From: Flavobacteriaceae bacterium | GTDB taxonomy: Bacteria > Bacteroidota > Bacteroidia > Flavobacteriales > Flavobacteriaceae | Length of the DNA stretch: 64,000 bases | Direction of reading: 5' to 3' | Assembly (NCBI GenBank): GCA_029238215.1 | Contig: JAQWGN010000009.1 | Span: 31,135 to 95,134 of the forward strand | Shown here: one piece after another, positions 40,680-50,679 of the stretch | How positions within the stretch are numbered: position 1 is the stretch's first letter | How the letters are laid out: each line of letters begins with the position of its first letter | Translations under genes and position numbers: made by a program | The notes under the pieces: generated by a model | Seen by the model: only the letters and a program-made list of their open reading frames with translations | What the model was told of the DNA's origin: nothing | Database searches by the model: none

Positions 40680-43133
40680 GTGATTCTTTATTCAATGCTT
40701 TTAAAATACAGCAATTTTAGTTGCTGCAATGTATTCAAAACAGTAGTCGGTATATTTTTACTGACTACTAGTTTTGGGTATTCCCAAAACTGTAATTTAT
40801 CTATTACAGGAAAAGTAATAAGTTTTCATGACAAAAAACCCTTAGAAACAGCAGTTGTTCAAATAGTTGGCGAAACTAAAAATGCTGTTACTTCAGTCGA
40901 TGGTGTCTTTGTATTTGAAAACCTATGCCCTAAAAAACTTACGATCAAAATCTCGCACATCAATTGTGAGGATTTTGTAACTAAAATCGATTTGACAGCA
41001 TCCGTTACGTTAGAGTTGTTTATGGATCACCATATTGAAACACTCGAGGAAGTTGTAATATCAAAAGAGAGAACAGATAAACTTTCATCAACAACCAAAG
41101 TTTATTCGCTGACTGAATCTGAAAAAGAACGGTACAACACAAAAGGATTAGCAGGTGCGCTAGAGCAAATTAGTGGCGTGAATACACTCTCAACAGGAAA
41201 CAGCATTGCCAAACCTGTTATACATGGAATGTTTGGAAGCCGAGTGGGTATTGTTTACAATAATTTGATGCTTGAAAATCAGCAATGGGGACAAGATCAC
41301 GCACCAAACATTGATATCAATGCATTTGAAGACATTCGTGTAATTAAGGGAGCATCTGCACTAAAATATGCCGGTTCTATCGCTGGTGGTATAGTTGTAC
41401 TTGAGTCTAGTTTACCAATACCTATAGATTCTTTGTATGGAAAAACAATACTGAATGGAATGACCAATGGAAAAGGAATGGGAATTGTTAGTTCATGGGT
41501 GAAATCTTATGAAAACGGCACCTATATCAAGGCGCAAGGTACTCTTAGAAAAAATGGAGATTTCTCAGCACCCAATTACATGCTTACCAATACAGGAAGC
41601 CATGAGAAAAACATTGCCCTTTCTGTTGGAAAAAATGGATTTCACAGCATGTGGAATGTATATTTTAGTTATTTCAATACTGAAATTGCCATACTCAAAA
41701 GCGCTCATATTGGAAGTATTCGTGATTTATTAGGAGCTATTGAGGCGGATAGCCCCAGTGTAATTGAACCATTTGCTTATGGTATAGAATCGCCAAAACA
41801 AGCAAATACGCATCATACAACGAGTTTATCCTATTCAAAATTTTTGAGTTCAAATCAAAAGCTAAACATCAAATACAGCTGGCAGAAAAATAATCGCGAA
41901 GAATACGACCTTAGAAGAGGAGATCTTAAATATACCCCTGCAATCGATTTACGTCTAAACACACATGATATAACTACTAATTATGAATGGTCAAGAAATA
42001 AGGGTTCTTACGATGGGGGCTTATTTTTTCAAGTACAAGACAATTACTCGAACCCCGATACGGAAGTGAGGCGATTAATTCCTGATTATTTAAAAGTAAA
42101 ATGGGGTGGCTATGCTACCGCTTCCTTTAACCTCTCAGACAAAGTCAACTATGCCATTGGAATGCGTTACGAGCATCAAAGCAATGACGTTAGAAAATGG
42201 TATCGAAACAATCGATGGGAATCAAAAAACTATGAAGAATTGCTGGGTTCTTATGTCATCAACGAAGTTGTAGGACAGCGATTGGTTTCAAGAGATCTTA
42301 TCTTTAATACAGTATCCTTTTCAACTGGTGTTCGCTATATGCCTTCATCCAGATACAGAATAGCCTTGAATTTTAATTACGCTGAACGTGCTCCAGATAT
42401 TGCAGAAATGTTTAGTGACGGATTGCATCATTCATTAGCAACTATTGAATATGGAAATCCTTTTTTAACAAAAGAAAAAACGCACAAACTGGTTTTAGAT
42501 GTTGAAAAAAGAGAAGGCCTATTTACGTTTATAGCAAGTCCTTTTATAACATTTGGAGAGCACTACATTATCATTGAACCAACCGGAGTTGAACAAACTA
42601 TTAGAGGGGCATTTCCTGTTTGGGAGTATTCAGCTGTCAATGCCCTATTAGCAGGAATTGATGTGGATTTAACTTATGAAATTAACTCAGAATTAGAATT
42701 TAGACAAAGTACGTCTTGGGTGCATGGCACAAACAAAAACACCGAAAAGCCACTCATTATTCCCCCAGTAACAACTACGAATCAAATTAGGTATTCACCA
42801 CAAAAATGGAACGCTTTTTCAATAGCGCTACATAGTAAAATTACTTTTACACAACATCGATTTCCTTTGAATAATCCAGATGATGTTCCTGTAATTGAGA
42901 ATGGACAGAAGCTCTACAAAGAAGTTGATATAAGTACACCTCCAAATGGGTATCACAATCTTGGGCTTGATTTGAATTGGGGTCCATACAAAATCAAGGA
43001 AAGTGCTATTAATATTGGACTTTCATTTGACAACCTTTTTAACGTAGGCTATAGAGACTACATGAATAGACTACGGTTTTACGCTGATGAAGCAGGAAGA
43101 AATGTGATGTTTCAAATCAAAATATCACATTGA
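40680..43133 (+). CDS. TonB-dependent outer membrane receptor with carboxypeptidase-regulatory-like N-domain
   Basis: ITGKVISFHDKKPLETAVVQIVGETKNAVTSVDGVFVFENL; plug LEQISGVNTLSTGNSIAKPVIHGMFGSRVGIVYNN; C-terminal barrel ending FQIKISH. Confidence 0.92.
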   Translation: MILYSMLLKYSNFSCCNVFKTVVGIFLLTTSFGYSQNCNLSITGKVISFHDKKPLETAVVQIVGETKNAVTSVDGVFVFENLCPKKLTIKISHINCEDFVTKIDLTASVTLELFMDHHIETLEEVVISKERTDKLSSTTKVYSLTESEKERYNTKGLAGALEQISGVNTLSTGNSIAKPVIHGMFGSRVGIVYNNLMLENQQWGQDHAPNIDINAFEDIRVIKGASALKYAGSIAGGIVVLESSLPIPIDSLYGKTILNGMTNGKGMGIVSSWVKSYENGTYIKAQGTLRKNGDFSAPNYMLTNTGSHEKNIALSVGKNGFHSMWNVYFSYFNTEIAILKSAHIGSIRDLLGAIEADSPSVIEPFAYGIESPKQANTHHTTSLSYSKFLSSNQKLNIKYSWQKNNREEYDLRRGDLKYTPAIDLRLNTHDITTNYEWSRNKGSYDGGLFFQVQDNYSNPDTEVRRLIPDYLKVKWGGYATASFNLSDKVNYAIGMRYEHQSNDVRKWYRNNRWESKNYEELLGSYVINEVVGQRLVSRDLIFNTVSFSTGVRYMPSSRYRIALNFNYAERAPDIAEMFSDGLHHSLATIEYGNPFLTKEKTHKLVLDVEKREGLFTFIASPFITFGEHYIIIEPTGVEQTIRGAFPVWEYSAVNALLAGIDVDLTYEINSELEFRQSTSWVHGTNKNTEKPLIIPPVTTTNQIRYSPQKWNAFSIALHSKITFTQHRFPLNNPDDVPVIENGQKLYKEVDISTPPNGYHNLGLDLNWGPYKIKESAINIGLSFDNLFNVGYRDYMNRLRFYADEAGRNVMFQIKISH

Positions 43134-43156
43134 TTTCTGATTAAACCATCAGATTA

Positions 43157-43753
43157 TCAAGACAGTTTTCCTTGTATGAGTTTTAAAAATTCGTTTCGGG
43201 TTTCCATGGCCTCAAAAGCACCGCGAAATCCAGAAGTCGTAGTAAGCGAATTTTGTTTTTGCACACCCCGCATCATCATGCACATATGAGCAGCTTCAAT
43301 CACAATGGCTACCCCTTTTGGTTTTAGGGTTTCATCAATACAATTCATTATTTGTTCTGTAAGTCGTTCTTGAACCTGTAAACGACGTGCAAAAACATCG
43401 ACAACACGTGGTATTTTGCTTAAACCAACAATATGACCATTTGGGATATAAGCGATATGCGCTTTACCAAAAAATGGTAACATATGGTGTTCACAAAGCG
43501 AATACACTTCAATGTCCTTAACCAATACCATTTCATTGTAGGTTTCAGCGAACTTTGCACCCTCTAAAATTGCAGCAGGATCCATTTCATACCCTTGCGT
43601 TAAAAACTGCATAGCCTTGGCTGCACGTTTTGGTGTTTCAATCAAACCTTCTCTGTAAGGATTTTCACCAAGGTCAGTGAGTACTTCTAAATAATGCTTT
43701 TGCATCGATGTTGTAATATCAACATCATACACATGTTTTGTCTCAAATGACAT
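43157..43753 (-). CDS. folE: GTP cyclohydrolase I
   Basis: [49 protein letters not shown]. Confidence 0.96.
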   Translation of the reverse strand: MSFETKHVYDVDITTSMQKHYLEVLTDLGENPYREGLIETPKRAAKAMQFLTQGYEMDPAAILEGAKFAETYNEMVLVKDIEVYSLCEHHMLPFFGKAHIAYIPNGHIVGLSKIPRVVDVFARRLQVQERLTEQIMNCIDETLKPKGVAIVIEAAHMCMMMRGVQKQNSLTTTSGFRGAFEAMETRNEFLKLIQGKLS

Positions 43754-43754
43754 A

Positions 43755-44282
43755 CTATTTTAATTTAGATGAATATTTTTCAACCAATTTTTGAACTTTG
43801 GGAGTAATCACTGCAGTACAATAAGGTTGATTTTTATTTAGATTATAATAATCATGATGATCTACTTCTGCTGGATAAAAAACGTCAAAAGCATTTAGCT
43901 CAGTAACAATTGGGTTTTTGAACACCAATGCATTTGTAACTTTTTGAATAAACTGTGATGCTGCAATCTTTTGTTCTTCATTGTGATAAAAAATTGCTGA
44001 TCGGTATTGTGTTCCAACATCATTTCCTTGGCGATTTAAGGTTGTTGGATCATGTGTGTCAAAAAAAACAGCCAATAATGTTTCAAAACTTATTATATCA
44101 GGCTCAAAATCAATTTGAACACATTCAGCATGACCAGTACGACCTGTACAAACTTCTCTGTAAGGTGGATTTTTTATAAAACCCCCGGTATATCCTGGAA
44201 CTGTTCTTGAAACACCATCAAGACGTGAAAAAAGGGTTTCCGTACACCAAAAACACCCACCGGCAAAGGTTGCTTGCTCCAT
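43755..44282 (-). CDS. msrA: Peptide-methionine (S)-S-oxide reductase
   Basis: [36 protein letters not shown]; start moved to 44282. Confidence 0.95.
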   Translation of the reverse strand: MEQATFAGGCFWCTETLFSRLDGVSRTVPGYTGGFIKNPPYREVCTGRTGHAECVQIDFEPDIISFETLLAVFFDTHDPTTLNRQGNDVGTQYRSAIFYHNEEQKIAASQFIQKVTNALVFKNPIVTELNAFDVFYPAEVDHHDYYNLNKNQPYCTAVITPKVQKLVEKYSSKLK

Positions 44283-44391
44283 ATTTATTAATAAATATTT
44301 ATACAAATTTATACAAATTTGTTTGCTATCCTTTATAAAAAGAAGATTGTTTATTGATATAAAAAAATGAAAATGGTTACTTTGCAACAAT

Positions 44392-45051
44392 ATGATACAG
44401 GCAAGAGCATTATCAAAAGCTTATGGCAATACAGAAGTATTAAAAGCCATTGATTTCTCACTTAAACCTGCAGAAATTGTTTCTATTGTAGGACCTTCTG
44501 GAGCAGGAAAAACTACCCTTTTACACATATTGGGAACCTTAGAACACGCTGATAAACATGCAAAATCAACGCTTAGTATTGATGGAATTAGAATAGATTC
44601 ACTTTCAGATAAGGCATTGTCATCTTTTAGAAATAATACCTTGGGTTTTGTTTTTCAAAACCACCAACTTCTTCCAGAGTTTACCGCTCTCGAGAACATT
44701 TGTTTACCTGCCTATATTAAAGGAACTTCGAAGAAAAAGGCTGAAGAGAAAGCCTTAGAATTATTAGCCTACTTTGGACTTGAAAATAGAGCGCAGCATA
44801 AACCATCCATGCTATCTGGTGGTGAACAACAGCGAGTAGCTGTAGCACGTGCGCTAATCAATAATCCAAAATTACTTCTTGCCGATGAGCCTAGTGGGAA
44901 TTTAGACTCGGCATCAGCAAAGCAATTGCATGATTTATTTTTTCAACTTAGAGACCGTTTTTCACTTAGCATAATATTAGTAACTCATAACACAACACTT
45001 GCCGCTAGAGCTGATCGTATGCTAACATTAGTAGATGGAGAATGGGGTTAA
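44392..45051 (+). CDS. ABC transporter ATP-binding protein (LolD-like)
   Basis: Walker [16 protein letters not shown], signature [26 protein letters not shown]. Confidence 0.92.
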   Translation: MIQARALSKAYGNTEVLKAIDFSLKPAEIVSIVGPSGAGKTTLLHILGTLEHADKHAKSTLSIDGIRIDSLSDKALSSFRNNTLGFVFQNHQLLPEFTALENICLPAYIKGTSKKKAEEKALELLAYFGLENRAQHKPSMLSGGEQQRVAVARALINNPKLLLADEPSGNLDSASAKQLHDLFFQLRDRFSLSIILVTHNTTLAARADRMLTLVDGEWG

Positions 45052-45812
45052 ATCAAGAAGAATTAAAATCGTTTTTAAACGAAAAGGCATTACAGTATAA
45101 CACAAAATCGTTTATTGCTGAAGACCCTATTCAAGTGCCACATTTTTTTTCTAAAAAAGAAGATATTGAAATTGCTGGTTTTTTTGCTGCAACAATTGCT
45201 TGGGGGAACCGTAAAAGCATATTAACCAATGCCAAAAAGCTGATGGCGTGTATGGATAATGCACCGCATGATTTTATTTTAAATCACAAAATAACAGATT
45301 TAACTGTGTTTGATGATTTTGTTCATCGCACTTTTAATGCAATTGATACTCGTTATTTTGCGCAACGATTACAGCAGCTATACCAACAACATGATAGCCT
45401 AGAAGTGTTGTTTACTCCTACTCCATCTGCGAACGCCATGCATGATACCCTTACAAGGTTTCACAATACTTTTTTTGAAACAGCGCATCCCAAAAGAACA
45501 ACAAAACATATTGCTAATCCTGCTAAAAAATCAGCAGCTAAAAGAATGCATATGTTTTTGCGCTGGATGGTGCGATCGGATGCCGCTGGCGTTGATTTAG
45601 GGATTTGGAAGTCTATTCCTATGAAGCTACTTTCCTGCCCGCTTGATGTGCATTCTGGCCATGTTGCACGTTCCTTGGGGCTTTTAAAACGTAAACAAAA
45701 TGACCTGTTAGCCGTTCAAGAGTTAGATAAACAACTCCGTATTTTAGACCCCGTTGACCCTGTTAAATATGATTTTGCTCTCTTTGGATTAGGCGTATTT
45801 GAAAGCTTTTAG
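45042..45812 (+). CDS. TIGR02757 family protein
   Basis: FFAATIAWGNRKSILTNAKKLM, KRMHMFLRWMVRSDAAGVDLGIWKSIPMKLLSCPLDVHSGHVARSLGLL. Confidence 0.85.
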   Translation: MGLNQEELKSFLNEKALQYNTKSFIAEDPIQVPHFFSKKEDIEIAGFFAATIAWGNRKSILTNAKKLMACMDNAPHDFILNHKITDLTVFDDFVHRTFNAIDTRYFAQRLQQLYQQHDSLEVLFTPTPSANAMHDTLTRFHNTFFETAHPKRTTKHIANPAKKSAAKRMHMFLRWMVRSDAAGVDLGIWKSIPMKLLSCPLDVHSGHVARSLGLLKRKQNDLLAVQELDKQLRILDPVDPVKYDFALFGLGVFESF

Positions 45813-45831
45813 TTGGTGTTGTGGGTTTTTC

Positions 45832-45839
45832 TATCTTTG
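45832..45839 (+). promoter_or_regulatory. Bacteroidota -7 promoter element TATCTTTG
   Basis: TAnnTTTG with TTG at 45813-45815. Confidence 0.45.
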
Positions 45840-45865
45840 CAATGTCACTATAGCGCGTGCTACCT

Positions 45866-47122
45866 ATGAATTTTTTAATCAAAGCGGCTCACATACTAGA
45901 CCCTTCTAGTCCATTCCATAACACGCAACAAGACATCTATGTTCAAGATGGTATAATTCAAGAAATAGGCAAAAACTTATCGATTACCAATGCTACAGTA
46001 TTAAAATTTGACGAACTATATGTATCACAAGGGTGGTTTGATAGTAGTGTGTCATTTGGCGAACCAGGGTATGAAGAACGTGAAACCGTAGAACATGGTT
46101 TAAAAGTAGCAGGACTCAGTGGTTTTACACATGTTGCATACAACACCAACACCTTTCCAAAACCAGACAGCAGGGCTGATATAGCCTTTTTGTTAGAACA
46201 AGCAGCTGGCTTTGTTGTAGCACTCCACCCAAAAGCCTGCATCACTACCTCTAACAACGAAAAAACTTTAGCACCACTTCGTGAATTAGCCGCCTCTGGA
46301 GCAGTTTCATTTAGCAATCACAAGGCTCCAATTTGTAATGCAAACACCTTAAAGCTTGCACTACAGTATTGTTCAGATTTTGATGGATTAGTAGAATCGT
46401 TTCCTTATAACAGCGATTTAGCTGATGGTGGTCAAATGCATGAAGGAGCAGTTAGCACTGTAATGGGATTAAATGGTATTCCAAGTATTGTTGAAGAAAT
46501 ACAACTTAAGCGTGACTTGGGGCTACTGGGCTATACTTCAGGAAAACTACATGTTCCTACAATTTCAACGGCACAAGCAGTTCAACTCATTAAAGAGGCT
46601 AAAAACGCCTCTATGGATGTTAGTACAAGTGTTTCCATTCACAATTTATTTTTTACAGATGAAGCCTTAAAAGGTTTTAATCCAAATGCTAAACTACTTC
46701 CACCATTAAGAGAAGAGGCTGATGTTGAAGCATTGCGCACTGGACTTGTAAACGGCACTATTGATATGGTTACTTCAGACCACCAACCATTAAACAGTGA
46801 ATTAAAAGATATAGAACTAGACCGAGCTGCATTTGGATCATTGGCAATAGAACATACTTTTGGGGCACTACTTAAGATTTTCCCGATTGAAGATGTTGTA
46901 TCCTTTTTAACGCGTGGTAAAACCCGTTTTGGAATACCCGCTAAAAATATAGAAATTGGTGTGCAGGCAGATTTAACTCTTTTCACTCCTAAGGGAACCA
47001 AAACGATAACAAAAGAATCAATCTTGTCAACATCTAAAAACAGTCTTTACATTGGAGAAGCGCTACCAGGAAATGTTTATGGGGTATTGGCGCAGGGTAA
47101 GGCATTACTTCAAAAAGTATAA
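45866..47122 (+). CDS. Dihydroorotase-like amidohydrolase with degenerate metal site
   Basis: Overall DHOase-type layout (FGEPGYEERETVEHGLKVAGLSGFTHVAYNTNT, LHVPTIST, VTSDHQP) but FDSSVSF where HxH is expected. Confidence 0.85.
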   Translation: MNFLIKAAHILDPSSPFHNTQQDIYVQDGIIQEIGKNLSITNATVLKFDELYVSQGWFDSSVSFGEPGYEERETVEHGLKVAGLSGFTHVAYNTNTFPKPDSRADIAFLLEQAAGFVVALHPKACITTSNNEKTLAPLRELAASGAVSFSNHKAPICNANTLKLALQYCSDFDGLVESFPYNSDLADGGQMHEGAVSTVMGLNGIPSIVEEIQLKRDLGLLGYTSGKLHVPTISTAQAVQLIKEAKNASMDVSTSVSIHNLFFTDEALKGFNPNAKLLPPLREEADVEALRTGLVNGTIDMVTSDHQPLNSELKDIELDRAAFGSLAIEHTFGALLKIFPIEDVVSFLTRGKTRFGIPAKNIEIGVQADLTLFTPKGTKTITKESILSTSKNSLYIGEALPGNVYGVLAQGKALLQKV

Positions 47123-47745
47123 TGTCAGGGTTTGTTTATTTAGAGCGCAGAAGTAATTTGCCAAACGCCACATTATTACTCTTACTCCATGGGTATAACA
47201 GCAATGAGGCTGATTTATTTTCATTTTCATCACATGTTCCTAATCACTATCATGTAGTTTCTTTACAAGCGCCATTAAATTTAGGTCATGGGCATGCTTG
47301 GTTTCCCATTCATTTTGAAGAAAACATGGAGCGATGGACAGCTGTTGATGAAGTCACAACTGCTATCAACTATGTAAATGATTTTTTGTCCTTTTATGCA
47401 ACTAAAAACAGTTCTGACACCCGTGATGTTGTGCTATTGGGCTTTAGTCAAGGAGCAATGCTTAGTTATGCCGTAGGGTTTCAATCGGCTGTTGTAAAAG
47501 GAATTGCTGCCCTAAGTGGATACCTTGATCCACGATTTCAAACCATTACAAACACCAATCTTAAATCGATTTATGTCTCGCATGGCATACACGATGAAGT
47601 AGTTCCCTACTCATGGGCGCAGCAATCAGTGGCGCTTTTAAAAGAAAAAAAATGTACTCCTGCTTTTTATTCTTATCCGCAAGGACATGGAATAAATCAA
47701 GAAAATCTGATGTCACTTATTCAGTGGCTTGCGGAACAGCAATAA
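47122..47745 (+). CDS. Alpha/beta hydrolase (carboxylesterase/phospholipase-like)
   Basis: LLHGYNSNEADLFSF, LLGFSQGAMLSYA, SHGIHDEVVPYSWA, QGHGI. Confidence 0.9.
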   Translation: MSGFVYLERRSNLPNATLLLLLHGYNSNEADLFSFSSHVPNHYHVVSLQAPLNLGHGHAWFPIHFEENMERWTAVDEVTTAINYVNDFLSFYATKNSSDTRDVVLLGFSQGAMLSYAVGFQSAVVKGIAALSGYLDPRFQTITNTNLKSIYVSHGIHDEVVPYSWAQQSVALLKEKKCTPAFYSYPQGHGINQENLMSLIQWLAEQQ

Positions 47746-47911
47746 GACGCTTATTAAGCACTTGTATAGAATCTTTTAAGCGGTCTACTTTTGTATTAAG
47801 TAGTGTTGTCTTATTTTGGGTGTATTGTAAACGTTTTCCGTAGTCTGAAACCAAATAAAGATTGATAAGAATTGAAAACAATAAGCAGTAGAATGTAATT
47901 TTTTGTTTCAC
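47717..47911 (-). CDS. Small membrane-anchored coiled-coil protein (hypothetical)
   Basis: 64-aa: N-terminal TM then heptad-like stretch TLLNTKVDRLKDSIQVLNKRL. Confidence 0.45.
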   Translation of the reverse strand: MKQKITFYCLLFSILINLYLVSDYGKRLQYTQNKTTLLNTKVDRLKDSIQVLNKRLIAVPQATE

Positions 47912-47920
47912 TTGATTGTA

Positions 47921-48691
47921 TTAGAGCGTTAATGTTAGCGTGTCGTACGCTAGATGAATGTTTTTTGGCAGGGACTTGCTTACTTCGTCATGAAAACCAA
48001 GTTTATGACTAATATGGGTGAAATACGTCTGTTTGGCTCCTACTTCTTGTGCAAAAGCAATTGCTGCTTCCAAATGTAAATGAGAAGGGTGCGGTGCAAT
48101 TCGAAGGGCGTTAATTACCAAAACTTCCAAACCAACTAATTTTTGTTTTTCTTCTTCAGAAATACGAGCCATATCAGTAATGTAGGCAAAAGTGCCAAAA
48201 CGATAGCCTAGAACGTCTAAGCCATAATGTTCTACTATTATAGGTGTGATTGTTTTTGAGTTAATGGTGAAAGGCTTTGAAGGGTCTACTTGACGGGTAG
48301 TTACTGATGGAGCCCCAGGGTATTTATCGACATCCGAAAATATATAGGCATATCTAGTGGCTAAATTATCTAGTACGCGTTGGAGGCTATAAATTGGCAT
48401 GGCCCCTTGTTTAAAAACGTAAGGACGGATATCATCTAATCCTGCAGTATGATCTGCATGTTCGTGTGTAATTAACAATGCGTCAATATGAGAACAACCA
48501 CTGCGTAACATTTGATAGCGAAAATCAGGGCCGCAGTCAATAACAAATGATATATCATCCCATTGAATCCAAACGGAAGAACGAAGCCGTTTATCGCGAC
48601 TATTTACGCTTAAACAAACAGGGTCTGTACTGCCAATAATCGGAATTCCTTGAGAAGTGCCTGTTCCAAGAAAATTTATTTTTAATCCCAC
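47921..48691 (-). CDS. MBL-fold metallo-hydrolase (PhnP-like)
   Basis: FLGTGTSQGIPIIGSTDPVC, LITHEHADHTAGLDDIRPY. Confidence 0.9.
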   Translation of the reverse strand: MGLKINFLGTGTSQGIPIIGSTDPVCLSVNSRDKRLRSSVWIQWDDISFVIDCGPDFRYQMLRSGCSHIDALLITHEHADHTAGLDDIRPYVFKQGAMPIYSLQRVLDNLATRYAYIFSDVDKYPGAPSVTTRQVDPSKPFTINSKTITPIIVEHYGLDVLGYRFGTFAYITDMARISEEEKQKLVGLEVLVINALRIAPHPSHLHLEAAIAFAQEVGAKQTYFTHISHKLGFHDEVSKSLPKNIHLAYDTLTLTL

Positions 48692-48736
48692 AGCGTAAAA
48701 TTACAGTATTGTATGCTTCTATAGCGATAAGTTTTA

Positions 48737-48744
48737 TAATTTTG
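48737..48744 (+). promoter_or_regulatory. Bacteroidota -7 promoter element TAATTTTG
   Basis: TAnnTTTG 15 nt before ATG 48760. Confidence 0.45.
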
Positions 48745-48759
48745 AGAAAACTTCGCCCT

Positions 48760-50190
48760 ATGGCTATAGCACTTTCAGGTGATCAACCTTTTGAAAACAC
48801 CCCTTCTCTAGAAGCGAAAGCGCTTCGTATTAACTTAAACGATAATATCTATGGGACTTTTGCCGAAATTGGCGCTGGACAGGAAGTAGCGCGTCATTTT
48901 TTTAGGTGTGGTGGTGCGTCTGGTACTATTGCCAAGACCATGAGTGCTTATGATAAAGATTTTAGTGATGCTATATATGGACGCGAAAACGATAGTCGGT
49001 ATGTATCCGAATCAAGGCTAAATAAGATGCTGGATTGGGAAATGGGCTTGCTTGAAAAGCGAATAGATCGCACTAAAAACCAAGACAAACTATTTTTTAC
49101 ATATGCAAATACAGTAACAACCATCGATTTTGCGAAAAAATTCAAAGGGCACGGTTGGATGGGTATTCGATTCCAAACAAAACCAGATGAACCCTACTCT
49201 ACCATTACTACACATGTTCGCTTTCGTGAGAATGATGCAAAATCTCAGCAACTTTCGCTAGGAGTTATGGGTGTAAATTTAATTTATGGGGCTTTTTATC
49301 AAAACGATCGTCCAAAAAAAATGCTTCAATATCTTTTTGACCACATTGACCGTGATTCAATAGAAATTGATACCATTAATTTTTCGGGACCCTTATTTAA
49401 AAATATTGATAATCGCGTGCTTAGTTTAGAGCTCGTTCGTTTAGGCATGACTGATGCGGTCATGTTTGGACCGGATGGTAATAATTTATTGCCAGCAAGA
49501 GAATTATATAAGAAAAATATTATTGCGATACGAGGAAGCTTTAGACCTGTTACCAAAGTTAATGTTGACATGTACCGCAAGTCATTGGCGATATTTGAAA
49601 AAGAACCAAATTCAGATCCCAATGAAACTCTCGTAGTGTTTGAGATAACCTTATCAAATCTAATGTCTACAGGAGAAATTGATGAGCAAGACTTTATGGA
49701 TAGGGCAAAATTACTTTGTTCGCTGGGACAAACGGTGATGATCTCAAATTTTAAAGAATATTATCGTCTGGCAGAGTATTTTTCTGAATATACCAAGAAA
49801 AAAATACGCTTGACTATGGGTGTAAATAACCTTATTGAAATCTTCAATGAAAAGTATTACCGTCACTTAAGTGGTGGTATTCTAGAGGCTTTTGGAAAGT
49901 TGTTTTTCAAAAATTTAAAAGTTTACCTATACCCTATTTTTGACCCTGAAACTGGTGAAATCATCACTAGTAATAACTTACGTGTGAACTCTCAATTAAA
50001 AGAACTCTATAATTTCTTTAAAAACAACGATAAGGTTGTCGACATTACAGATTATAATATTGATGACATGAAGATTTATTCCAGAACTATTTTAGATCAA
50101 ATAAAGTCAGGAGAAAGTGGCTGGGAAGACAAGTTACCAGAAGGAGTCTCAAAACTTATTAAAAGTAAAAAGCTATTTGGACTAAAATAA
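48760..50190 (+). CDS. Large conserved protein of unknown function
   Basis: 476-aa ORF from MAIALSGDQPFENTPSLEAKALRINLNDNIYGTFAEIGAGQEVARHFFRCGGASGTIAKTMSAYD; no diagnostic enzymatic motif recognised. Confidence 0.8.
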   Translation: MAIALSGDQPFENTPSLEAKALRINLNDNIYGTFAEIGAGQEVARHFFRCGGASGTIAKTMSAYDKDFSDAIYGRENDSRYVSESRLNKMLDWEMGLLEKRIDRTKNQDKLFFTYANTVTTIDFAKKFKGHGWMGIRFQTKPDEPYSTITTHVRFRENDAKSQQLSLGVMGVNLIYGAFYQNDRPKKMLQYLFDHIDRDSIEIDTINFSGPLFKNIDNRVLSLELVRLGMTDAVMFGPDGNNLLPARELYKKNIIAIRGSFRPVTKVNVDMYRKSLAIFEKEPNSDPNETLVVFEITLSNLMSTGEIDEQDFMDRAKLLCSLGQTVMISNFKEYYRLAEYFSEYTKKKIRLTMGVNNLIEIFNEKYYRHLSGGILEAFGKLFFKNLKVYLYPIFDPETGEIITSNNLRVNSQLKELYNFFKNNDKVVDITDYNIDDMKIYSRTILDQIKSGESGWEDKLPEGVSKLIKSKKLFGLK

Positions 50191-50197
50191 TTTTTTT

Positions 50198-50647
50198 TTA
50201 GCCTTCTAGTATCTGGGCGGCGTGATCTTTTGTTTTTACTTTATTGATAACACGTACTATAATACCTGTTTCATCAATAACAAACGTAGTACGAATAATC
50301 CCTTCGTATTCTTTCCCTTGAAATTTTTTGGGACCCCAAACCCCAAATGCTTTAATTGCGCTATGGTCTTCATCTGCTAAGAGCGGAAATGGAAAACCAT
50401 ATTTTGTAGCAAAATTGGCTTGTTTACTTACCGAATCGGCACTAACGCCCAGCAACGAATAACCTTCTGCCTGAAGTGCTGCATAATTATCAGTTAAATT
50501 GCAAGCCTCAGCAGTACAGCCAGGCGTGTTTGCCCGTGGATAAAAAAAGACAATAAGTTTTTTTCCTTCGTAGTCGGAGTGACTTACGGGTTCACCCAAA
50601 TGATTTGTTCCTGAAAAAGTAGGGAGTTTGTTTCCTTCTAATAGCAT
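50198..50647 (-). CDS. bcp: Thioredoxin-dependent peroxiredoxin (Bcp)
   Basis: FFYPRANTPGCTAEACNLTDNYAALQAEGYSLLGVSAD; start MLLEGN. Confidence 0.94.
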   Translation of the reverse strand: MLLEGNKLPTFSGTNHLGEPVSHSDYEGKKLIVFFYPRANTPGCTAEACNLTDNYAALQAEGYSLLGVSADSVSKQANFATKYGFPFPLLADEDHSAIKAFGVWGPKKFQGKEYEGIIRTTFVIDETGIIVRVINKVKTKDHAAQILEG

Positions 50648-50679
50648 TTTCTTTATTTTTAGATGATAAAAATACAAAA

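Noticed and set aside
43135-43153. TCTGAT-6nt-ATCAGA inverted repeat between the TonB receptor and folE as a terminator
   Set aside because: Short stem and no clear T-tract on either strand.
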